NCBI RefSeq assembly: GCF_900167945.1
Contig: NZ_FUZA01000002.1
Span: forward strand, 186,001 to 250,000
Direction of reading: 5' to 3'
Length of the DNA: 64,000 bases
Source of the DNA: Dyadobacter psychrophilus
GTDB lineage: Bacteria; Bacteroidota; Bacteroidia; Cytophagales; Spirosomataceae
The position numbers and the translations under genes were made by a program. The notes beneath the pieces are model-generated. The model was given only the letters and a program-made list of their open reading frames with translations, searched no databases and was not told the DNA's origin. Positions 1-7,460 of the stretch are shown piece after piece. Position 1 is the first letter of the stretch; each line of letters starts with the position of its first letter.

Positions 1-1209
1 CATAAATGGCGTCGTAAAATCACCCTCGCTTTTGGGATTGCGGCGGGCAGCGAAATAAATATTCCCGTCTTTGTCCCGCACATCGCAACCCGTTGCCTCG
101 GTAACCGCAGTAATAGGATACTCTTGCAGAATCGTCTTTTTGCCCGATGCTGGATCGTATTCAACCAGAACAGTTTTGTCTTTTACAACATAATTATCAT
201 GACCGCCGATGATGTAGTACAGCTTGCCGTTTTTGCCAATGTTCAGGTTAGGAACGTAAGGCCCCCAGGCGTCTGCATGGCCGGTTTCGATCACGCCGCC
301 CAGGTCTTTAACCTTGCCGATTCCGTCTTTTTCAGGATAAAACGCGATCAATTTGGCACCGTAAGTGATGAGGTAAATCACGCCTTTGGCCTCGTCTTTG
401 GCAAAGGCTGTAACTCCGGTAATGATCTTCGAGCCGGGCGTGCCTGGAAATGCTGGCAGACTTTCTCGCGCAAAAACCAATGAGTCGCTGTCTTTTTCGT
501 ATTTGACCAGACGCTGCCGCCAATCCACATAATAACAGTTTCCCCACCAGTCTGTGAACAATATACGCGGCACGTGCGAGCTGGCCAGGCGACCGAGGTC
601 GCGGAGTTGATTTTTCTCCGTGTTATAGACCAGGAAATGCGCTTGTGGATAAGTAATGGCGTAAAGCATTCCGGTTTTTGGGTCAATGTCGATGTCCTTG
701 ATGCTTTCAAATTGCATTCCGATTCCAAGATTTTTCAAACCTGTTTTCGAGTCCCATTTCATAAAAAATCCACCAGCATAACCCTGTGGGTGCTCCATCA
801 GATATTCTTCCCTGGATTCGCCGCCGTCCGTAGTGAAATAAATGGAACCATCCGGTGCCGAAACAATTTTGGAATGTATTTTTCCCTGCCATTGATAGCT
901 GCGCAAGTTTGCCATATCCCGGATGAAACCGTTCAGCTTCATCGCGTTTTGACTAGGATCGTAGGTGAACAAGCCAATGTTGTCCCGGTGATTGGTAACG
1001 CCGATGTGCACTGTATTGGAAGCCGCATTGTAACCGATTGAACCCCAGGTTGAATGCGCTTCGGGAAAATCGGGATATTCAATGAAAGCGACATTCTTTT
1101 CAGAAATGGCAGATTTTTGGGCATGCGCAGCTTGATTGCTAGTTGTTAGCAGCAAACCGGCCAGCCAGCATGTTGCAACGCACAATGGATTGGTAAAGTG
1201 AAAGTTCAT
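1..1209 (-). CDS. Secreted propeller-like protein, 3' part outside the window
   Basis: An open frame of 403 codons begins with ATG at 1209 and runs off the left edge without a stop. It starts with a signal peptide (MNFHFTNPL, hydrophobic LAGLLLTT, then an AHAQ-type cleavage region near residue 30). The mature part consists of recurring short blade-like segments such as 'GSIYFTTDGG', 'GMLYAITYP', 'GVIYLITYG', 'GKLYYIIGG' and 'GNIYFAAR', spaced as in a beta-propeller. This suggests an exported propeller protein of the SMP-30/YVTN/oligogalacturonate-lyase-like kind, but no catalytic motif is recognised and the substrate is unknown. The gene is alone on its strand here, with 126 bp of AT-rich DNA separating it from the permease gene upstream. 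Confidence 0.75.
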   Translation of the reverse strand, partial: MNFHFTNPLCVATCWLAGLLLTTSNQAAHAQKSAISEKNVAFIEYPDFPEAHSTWGSIGYNAASNTVHIGVTNHRDNIGLFTYDPSQNAMKLNGFIRDMANLRSYQWQGKIHSKIVSAPDGSIYFTTDGGESREEYLMEHPQGYAGGFFMKWDSKTGLKNLGIGMQFESIKDIDIDPKTGMLYAITYPQAHFLVYNTEKNQLRDLGRLASSHVPRILFTDWWGNCYYVDWRQRLVKYEKDSDSLVFARESLPAFPGTPGSKIITGVTAFAKDEAKGVIYLITYGAKLIAFYPEKDGIGKVKDLGGVIETGHADAWGPYVPNLNIGKNGKLYYIIGGHDNYVVKDKTVLVEYDPASGKKTILQEYPITAVTEATGCDVRDKDGNIYFAARRNPKSEGDFTTPFM

Positions 1210-1335
1210 AGATGCTATTTTGAGTAAGCGACGCTAATGTAAAGAATCTTACCTAAAAGTGATAAATATGAAATAAATTTATTTTCATTTCATTTCTTTT
1301 GTCTTTCAATAAGAACGAATCTTAACCCTTTGAAC

Positions 1336-2223
1336 CTATGCGTTGCTGGCTTCCTCAAATCCCATGAGCAATGCAGCAATGATGGTCAGCACAATTCCAG
1401 CGATAATGACAGGATGCGGAATGGTCTGATACAAGGCGAGGGATAATGTAACGGTAAGCACCGGAGAAAGGGCCGTGGTAATGGGCGCAATGATGATGGC
1501 TTTGCCATAACGAAAGGCGTAAACCAGACAAAGCGCGCCAAATGCGTTAAGTGACTGCAAGATAAACGATAAATAAGGTCCTTTAAATCCCCATTGAATA
1601 GGCTGACTAAAATCGGTCATATACAATGCCAGCGGGATCAGCGCGATCGACGAAAGCATCATATAGAAATAAAGACTTTCGGCAGACATAAGCTCATTGG
1701 CAAAGCGCATAATGCACCCCTGAGCCCCCCAGGCAAGCAATGGGACGGCAGCAAGCAGCAGCCAGGTGTAGCCGCTCGCCTGAACCGCGCCCACGGGCTG
1801 GTAAGACAGCATAAAGATGGAAATCAGCGCCAGTAAAATCCCGATCCAGCCTCTTTTGCTCGTTTTTTCATGAAGTAAAACAACGGCCAACAGAATGGTT
1901 ACCACCGGAGTAAGCGACAGGATCGGAAAAACCAGATAAGCAGGTGCAATGCGTAGGGTAAAGAAAAGCACCAACTGACCACCCGCTCCCAAAAGTCCCA
2001 CCGCGCTGCCCCAAAGCACCGCTTTTTTGTTAAAATCCAACTTCCAGTTTTTGAATTTCAATGCAGCCAGCGAAGCCGGAATCATGGTCAGTGCCCATAC
2101 TGCATAGCCGAGCGTCGCGGGGAAACCATTTTTTTCAGGGATTTCAATGACAGCGCCCCATACGCCGATGAACAGGACATGAATAATTACGTAAATCGGC
2201 CAGTGGTTTTTGGTTTTGCTCAT
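1336..2223 (-). CDS. EamA/DMT-family inner-membrane transporter
   Basis: The 295-residue protein has about ten hydrophobic segments arranged as two similar halves (roughly residues 8-142 and 150-288), the architecture of EamA (DUF6) drug/metabolite transporters. Features typical of the family are the conserved 'LTPVVTILLAVVLLHEK' segment closing the first half and 'APITTALSPVLTV' in the second. The family exports amino acids, nucleosides or metabolites; nothing here identifies the substrate. It lies 58 bp downstream of the S9 peptidase gene on the same strand, so co-transcription is possible, and it could be a peptide or amino-acid exporter partner, which is inference only. Confidence 0.85.
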   Translation of the reverse strand: MSKTKNHWPIYVIIHVLFIGVWGAVIEIPEKNGFPATLGYAVWALTMIPASLAALKFKNWKLDFNKKAVLWGSAVGLLGAGGQLVLFFTLRIAPAYLVFPILSLTPVVTILLAVVLLHEKTSKRGWIGILLALISIFMLSYQPVGAVQASGYTWLLLAAVPLLAWGAQGCIMRFANELMSAESLYFYMMLSSIALIPLALYMTDFSQPIQWGFKGPYLSFILQSLNAFGALCLVYAFRYGKAIIIAPITTALSPVLTVTLSLALYQTIPHPVIIAGIVLTIIAALLMGFEEASNA

Positions 2224-2281
2224 GAAATCCTGAATTGCTTTATAATTGGTGGTTGTGTTGCAGTTGATAAGTGCTTGAAAT

Positions 2282-4252
2282 TTAAGTGGCTATGGCTTTT
2301 ACATAAGTGTCAAACCATTGTATCAAGCGCTCATTCAGGTCGGCTTTGTTGTGGGGTTTTAGTTCGGGGCGCCACCCGTGACCTTCGCCCTTGTATTGAA
2401 CCAGCATTGTGTTTACACCACGTTTTCTGAGGGCGACATACATTTCTTCGGCTTGGGAAAAAGGCACTTCGTTATCCGTTTCGCCATGCAGGATGAGCGT
2501 TGGTGTGGTTGCCTGAGCCACATTTCGCAACGGTGAACATTGCCACAACAGGTCAAAATTCTCGTAGGCCCGGCCTCCGAATTCCGATTCCATCAGCGAA
2601 TGATACAAGGATGTTCCTGCGAAACTAACCAGATTACTCAGCCCGCCATCCGTCACCGCTGCTTTAAAACGAGCGGTTTGCGTAATGATCCAGTTGGTCA
2701 TGTAGCCGCCGTAGCTTTGGCCGGTTACGCCCATTTGTTGAGCATTAAGCCATTGATTTTTATTTAAAACAAAATCAACACCCGCCATTAAATCCTGATA
2801 ATCACCGCCGCCCCAGTTTGCGAGTGTTCCGTTTGAAAATGCCTGTCCGTAACCGTGGCTGCCCCTTGGATTGATATAAACGACCGCATATCCAGCCTGC
2901 GACAACAAATGCACGCGCTCATCAAAATCATGGCCAAACATGTTATGCGGACCGCCGTGAATCAGCAGAATGAGCGGATAATGCTGGGTTTGGTCGTAAT
3001 CAACTGGCGGCATTAACCATCCTTGAACCGGCGTTTTGTCAAAGCTCTCAAACCAGAATGTTTCAGCTTGTTGCAAAGTTTTCGTTTCCAGCCAGTGTGC
3101 GTTTTCCCGTGTGATTTGCTCAATGTCAGCGCCGTGATTTTTTGTTTTAAAAAGCTCTGCGGGATGGTTCGTATCTGACTTGGTAAATACAAGATCCACT
3201 CCTTTTGTATCAAGACAAAATTCGAAAATGCTCCCCAGGCCTCCCTGAACCATTATGACTTCTTCATTATCAATGCTAACTTGATAAATGGAAGTATCCC
3301 CGCGATCACCTGCCGTGAAATAAATATGCTTGCCCGACGGATGCCAACGGATGTGCTCAACCCTGTGGTCAAAGGATTTTGTCAGGTAACGGAAGTTCTC
3401 GCCACTGGCAGATATTAACGCAATGTGCGTGTCTTCGGCGGTGCTGTCATTGGTTCCAAAAGCGCCGGAAACGGCCAGAAATGCAATGTGTTTTCCATCC
3501 GGCGACCAGGTTGGCTGATAAGCTAGACCTGTGTGCTCGGTAAGACGCGTAATTGTTTTGGTATGAATAGCTATTTTCCAAATGTCGTTTTGCTGGGTGT
3601 CATCGGGGCGGGCGCTTCTGTTGCTGACAAACGCAATATAGCTGCTGTCCGGCGACCAGGTAATGGAATGTTCATTAAAAGTGCCGGCTGTGAGCAGCAC
3701 GGGCGATCCTCCCGCTGCGGGCATCATGTATATATGCGTATAGGAATGATCGGCATACACAGGCCGGCCCATTCCGCCTTTCGATTTATATAAAAGGTTG
3801 TCAATTACCCTTATCGCCTCATTTTCCGGCTCCGATGTTGAAATGTCGGCGCTAACGTAAGCAATGTATTTTCCATCCGGTGACCAGATGCAATTCTTGT
3901 CGGCAAGGTGGTTGAAAAAATAGGTGGAATCACTGCGCTGGGTCAAAAAACGGCTGGTTGCTGGTTGTAGCGTGTGAATTTGCAATGCGCCACTTTCGGT
4001 TTCATAGAAAAGCGCAGTGCCGTCGGGCGACCAGCAATTTGCAGTGCCCCTACCTAAAACCGTTTTTGTTCCATCTGATAACAGCAATGTAATCAGATCA
4101 TAACGGTCATTTTCAACATCATCGGCTACCGAAACGTGATATACGAGGTCGTCGCCAACAGGAGATAGCAGTGGAGCGCCTACTTTTCTGATTTTGTGTA
4201 AATCACTTGTCAAAAGTCCCCGGGCTGAGGCCTTCATTTCCGTCGAGATCAT
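2282..4252 (-). CDS. S9-family prolyl oligopeptidase / acylaminoacyl peptidase
   Basis: The protein has 656 residues. The N-terminal two thirds carry WD40-like/TolB-like propeller blades, seen as repeated 'WSPDG' and 'WSPDSSYIAFVS' motifs (about residues 70-350). The C-terminal alpha/beta-hydrolase domain has the S9 nucleophile elbow GQSYGG (Ser513), an acid in 'HGETDNEVP' (Asp593) and a base in 'GEGHGW' (His625). It is expected to remove amino acids or dipeptides from short peptides. No signal peptide is visible, so it is probably cytoplasmic. The start is the ATG at 4252; a second ATG five codons later (MKAS) is also possible. It is divergent from the agaS-like gene, with 227 bp between them. 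Confidence 0.92.
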   Translation of the reverse strand: MISTEMKASARGLLTSDLHKIRKVGAPLLSPVGDDLVYHVSVADDVENDRYDLITLLLSDGTKTVLGRGTANCWSPDGTALFYETESGALQIHTLQPATSRFLTQRSDSTYFFNHLADKNCIWSPDGKYIAYVSADISTSEPENEAIRVIDNLLYKSKGGMGRPVYADHSYTHIYMMPAAGGSPVLLTAGTFNEHSITWSPDSSYIAFVSNRSARPDDTQQNDIWKIAIHTKTITRLTEHTGLAYQPTWSPDGKHIAFLAVSGAFGTNDSTAEDTHIALISASGENFRYLTKSFDHRVEHIRWHPSGKHIYFTAGDRGDTSIYQVSIDNEEVIMVQGGLGSIFEFCLDTKGVDLVFTKSDTNHPAELFKTKNHGADIEQITRENAHWLETKTLQQAETFWFESFDKTPVQGWLMPPVDYDQTQHYPLILLIHGGPHNMFGHDFDERVHLLSQAGYAVVYINPRGSHGYGQAFSNGTLANWGGGDYQDLMAGVDFVLNKNQWLNAQQMGVTGQSYGGYMTNWIITQTARFKAAVTDGGLSNLVSFAGTSLYHSLMESEFGGRAYENFDLLWQCSPLRNVAQATTPTLILHGETDNEVPFSQAEEMYVALRKRGVNTMLVQYKGEGHGWRPELKPHNKADLNERLIQWFDTYVKAIAT

Positions 4253-4479
4253 AAAAGTTGGTCCAGGAGCGATTGTATTGTGAGCTGCATCTTACTTAGA
4301 AGCGACTTAGTTGTTAAAAATACGCTAATATTTTCGTGCAATATATAAGTAAGAATAAATAAAATAAAAGAAAGGTTTAAGAATATTTTTTACTTTCGTT
4401 TTATGATGTTTACTTTGAAATGTAATAATATTGCATTCCAAATGAACCTAACAACCGTCTTCTAATTACCGCAAGCATA

Positions 4480-5622
4480 ATGCAGAAAAATGAAATCAGT
4501 GTTCTTAAAAGCGGTGGGGAAGCACACACCCAACGAGAAATCTTGTCGCAGCCGGAGCTTTGGCAGGAAGTATATCTTTTAATCAAAGAGGAAAGTGCTG
4601 CTATCGCCAGCTTTCTCAGCCCGATTTTACAAAAGAAAAATCTGAGCATTTTGCTGACAGGCGCGGGCACCTCGGGATTTATCGGCGAAGCGGCCCGGGG
4701 AAGTTTGCAGCAGATCTGGCGCAGACCGGTTCAGGCCGTAGCGACGACGGAAATCGTCACCCAGCCGGAAACTGTTTTTGTTCGCTCGGTCCCTACGCTT
4801 CTGATTTCTTTCGCACGCTCGGGGAATAGTCCGGAGAGCGTGGAGACGGTGATACTCGCCGATGCCTGCTGCGATGAAATTTATCATTTGATCATTACCT
4901 GCAATGGCGAAGGCGCGCTGGCGAATATAGGCGTTGCTAAAAATACATTTAGCATTGTGCTGCCCGAAGCCACCAATGACAAGAGCCTGGCCATGACCAG
5001 CAGCTTCACCTGCATGTTGCTCAGCGTGCTGCTGGTGGCGCGGGTTGATTCGCTGGACGAAGATTTTGAGAAAATCCAGCGCATCGTGGAGCACGGAAAC
5101 ATGATCCTGGATGAAAAATATTTGCTGGAAACACTGGTCCTCAAAGGTTTTGAACGCGTAGTGTTCCTGGGCTCCGGCGAATTCCTGGGTATTGCCAGGG
5201 AATGCCATTTGAAACTGCTCGAACTGACTGACGGAAAGCTGGTGTGTATGTCGGATTCGTTTTTAGGATTCAGGCACGGGCCAAGGGCATTTGTGAATGA
5301 GAACACATTAATGGTCTATCTCTTTTCCAGAAATCCGCACATCATGCGCTATGAGCGGGACCTGGCCGAAGACATTGCAAGGGATGCCCGGGCAATCCAC
5401 TCCCTTCAGATCGGTGGTGTGAATGAACTGACACTTCCGAACAGCAGCAAGATTGAACTAAGCATTGATCCCCAAAACCCATATCAAATGATTCCGGTTA
5501 CCCTCGTGGGCCAGTTGCTCGGTTTTTATAGTGCGGTGAATTTGGGTATTAATCCTGATAGTCCGTCCCTGTCCGGGTCGATTAGCCGGGTGGTGCAAGG
5601 TGTGAATATTTATAAAGAATAA
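4480..5622 (+). CDS. agaS: SIS-domain sugar-phosphate isomerase/deaminase, AgaS-like
   Basis: At 380 residues the protein matches the length of AgaS, the D-galactosamine-6-phosphate deaminase/isomerase (older name: tagatose-6-phosphate ketose/aldose isomerase). Two SIS domains are visible: the first begins at 'LLTGAGTSGFIGEA' (about residue 58), with 'ISFARSGNSPESVE' as its phosphate-binding Ser loop, and the second contains 'VFLGSGEFLGIARE' and the 'SDSFLGFRHGPRAFVN' segment typical of GlmS/AgaS C-terminal domains. It heads a tight cassette: the kinase ATG follows its stop by 16 bp, and the aldolase start overlaps the kinase stop. Together they give a lower tagatose-6-phosphate pathway. The true sugar phosphate is unproven because no GalNAc-6-P deacetylase, kinase or PTS gene is next to it. 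Confidence 0.82.
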   Translation: MQKNEISVLKSGGEAHTQREILSQPELWQEVYLLIKEESAAIASFLSPILQKKNLSILLTGAGTSGFIGEAARGSLQQIWRRPVQAVATTEIVTQPETVFVRSVPTLLISFARSGNSPESVETVILADACCDEIYHLIITCNGEGALANIGVAKNTFSIVLPEATNDKSLAMTSSFTCMLLSVLLVARVDSLDEDFEKIQRIVEHGNMILDEKYLLETLVLKGFERVVFLGSGEFLGIARECHLKLLELTDGKLVCMSDSFLGFRHGPRAFVNENTLMVYLFSRNPHIMRYERDLAEDIARDARAIHSLQIGGVNELTLPNSSKIELSIDPQNPYQMIPVTLVGQLLGFYSAVNLGINPDSPSLSGSISRVVQGVNIYKE

Positions 5623-5638
5623 AACATTGAGGCTGAAT

Positions 5639-6592
5639 ATGATAACCCCTAAACTGCTGGTTGTAGGCGAGCTGAATGTCGATCTGCTGTTGAATAAAAT
5701 CCAGGCTTTTCCGCAGATAGGAAAAGAGACGATCGCGGATGAAATGAATGTGTGCCTGGGCAGTTCTTCGGCCATTATGGCCGCTAATAGTGCTGCTATG
5801 GGCGTGGATACAACATTCTGTGGCGTGGTAGGGGATGATTATTTCGGCGATTTTATCTTGGGCGAACTGGGACGGAAGTCGGTGAGCTGCCGGCATGTGA
5901 CCCGGATTCCGGGCCAGAAAACGGGTTGCACATTGATCCTAAACTATGGACAGGATCGGGCTAATGTGACTTATCAGGGCGCGATGAATGCATTGACGGC
6001 CAATCATTTGCCTTTTGAAATGCTTGCTGATTATCAGCATTTGCATGTATCAAGCTTGTTTCTCCAAAATGGTCTGCTAAATGACATTGAGCAAATTTTA
6101 ATAAACGCACGCGCAGCGGGCATGACCACATCGCTCGACCTGCAATGGGACCCTACTGAGCAATGGGCATTTGACTATGCGCGGTGCCTGCCTTATGTGG
6201 ATGTTTTTATGCCCAATGAGTCAGAATTGCTGGCGCTCACAAAAACAAATTCGATCAGCGGCGGCATTGAAAAAATCCGCCCTTACCTGAACACGCTCGC
6301 TCTGAAAATGGGCAGAAAAGGCAGTTTCGGCGTGAGCGGCGGCGAGCAATTAACCGTGCCTGCATTTGAAGTGCCGAATTTTGTGGATGCCATCGGTGCC
6401 GGCGACTCATTTAATGCCGGATTTATTCAAAAATACATTTCCGGCGCACCGTTGGAAGAATGCCTGCGCGAGGGCAATCTCATGGGCGCGCTGAACACCA
6501 CGGCTGCGGGCGGCACAGGCGCATTTTGCGACTTCAACAAAATCAGCGAAAACATTAAAGACTTCTGGGGAATCGAATTAAGCCTGTCATGA
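5639..6592 (+). CDS. PfkB-family carbohydrate kinase (candidate tagatose-6-phosphate kinase)
   Basis: This is a ribokinase/PfkB-family kinase of 317 residues. The N-terminal signature 'VGELNVDLLLNK', the 'FCGVVGDDYFGDFI' segment and the C-terminal anion-hole motif 'DAIGAGDSFNAGF' with catalytic Asp256 are all present. The start is taken as the ATG at 5639 because a GAGG sequence lies about 8 bp upstream; an in-frame TTG at 5627 would add four residues and would place that GAGG inside the gene. Position between an AgaS-like isomerase and a class II aldolase suggests that it phosphorylates tagatose-6-phosphate (or a similar ketose phosphate) to the bisphosphate. The sequence alone does not distinguish this from fructokinase or other PfkB activities. 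Confidence 0.82.
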   Translation: MITPKLLVVGELNVDLLLNKIQAFPQIGKETIADEMNVCLGSSSAIMAANSAAMGVDTTFCGVVGDDYFGDFILGELGRKSVSCRHVTRIPGQKTGCTLILNYGQDRANVTYQGAMNALTANHLPFEMLADYQHLHVSSLFLQNGLLNDIEQILINARAAGMTTSLDLQWDPTEQWAFDYARCLPYVDVFMPNESELLALTKTNSISGGIEKIRPYLNTLALKMGRKGSFGVSGGEQLTVPAFEVPNFVDAIGAGDSFNAGFIQKYISGAPLEECLREGNLMGALNTTAAGGTGAFCDFNKISENIKDFWGIELSLS

Positions 6593-7416
6593 AACTGAAA
6601 GAAAAACTACGCGAATTAACACAGCTGAAAAAGGGCTTACTAGCAACAAATTATTACGACCTGGAAACATTGCACGGTGTTTTGCAAGCAGCCGCTGATT
6701 TGAAACAACCTGTTATCCTGCAACTTACCCAAAGCTCAATCGACTACATGGGCCTGAAAACAGCCGTAAACCTGGGCCGAAACGGACTGGAAGAATTTGG
6801 CGTTGAAGGCTGGATTCACCTGGATCACGGAGGGTCTTTGGATCTGGTGCAGCGGTGCCTGGATGCGGGTTTTGATTCGGTGATGATCGATGGCAGCGAA
6901 CTTCCTTTTGAGGAAAATGTGCGGCTAACCCGGGAAGTGGTGGAACGAGCTAAGCAATACAATGTGCACGTGGAAGCAGAGCTCGGCTATGTTGCCAAAC
7001 TGGGGCAGTCACATCATACCACGGGTTTTACGCAACCCGATGAAGCGGCTGCATTTGTGGAGGAAACGGGCGTGGATGCGCTCGCAGTTGCCATCGGCAC
7101 AGCCCACGGATTTTATAAAGAAGAACCCAAGCTTGACATTAACCTTTTGCGCAAAATCGCTGACAGAACTGCGGCAACATTGGTTTTACACGGAAGCTCC
7201 GGCGTGCCGCATACCCAAGTGCAGCAAGCCATTTCAAACGGCATCTGCAAAGTGAATCTGGCCACCGAAATCAAAAACATCTTCATGGCTTCCCTGAAAG
7301 CCGAGCTTACCAATAATCAGGACATCGACCTTCGGAAAGTATTTCCCAGAGCTACCTGCAAAATCACTGAACTGGTTAAAACCAAGCTGGAAATGGTTGA
7401 GAATGTAATGGGGTGA
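6589..7416 (+). CDS. Class II ketose-bisphosphate aldolase, KbaY/GatY-like
   Basis: The 275-residue protein belongs to the zinc-dependent class II aldolases. It has the HLDHG motif (catalytic Asp79, zinc ligand His80), zinc ligands His173 in 'GTAHGFY' and His201 in 'VLHGSSG', and the phosphate-binding 'KVNLATEIKN' segment. Size and spacing resemble the tagatose-1,6-bisphosphate aldolases KbaY/GatY (about 285 residues) rather than the longer FbaA type. Its start overlaps the kinase stop (ATGA), implying translational coupling. It should cleave a ketose-1,6-bisphosphate into dihydroxyacetone phosphate and glyceraldehyde-3-phosphate. No separate GatZ/KbaZ-type partner subunit is found nearby. 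Confidence 0.85.
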   Translation: MKLKEKLRELTQLKKGLLATNYYDLETLHGVLQAAADLKQPVILQLTQSSIDYMGLKTAVNLGRNGLEEFGVEGWIHLDHGGSLDLVQRCLDAGFDSVMIDGSELPFEENVRLTREVVERAKQYNVHVEAELGYVAKLGQSHHTTGFTQPDEAAAFVEETGVDALAVAIGTAHGFYKEEPKLDINLLRKIADRTAATLVLHGSSGVPHTQVQQAISNGICKVNLATEIKNIFMASLKAELTNNQDIDLRKVFPRATCKITELVKTKLEMVENVMG

Positions 7417-7460
7417 TTTTGTTTACGAGATTCAATTCATAATCTGCATTCTAGAATATA

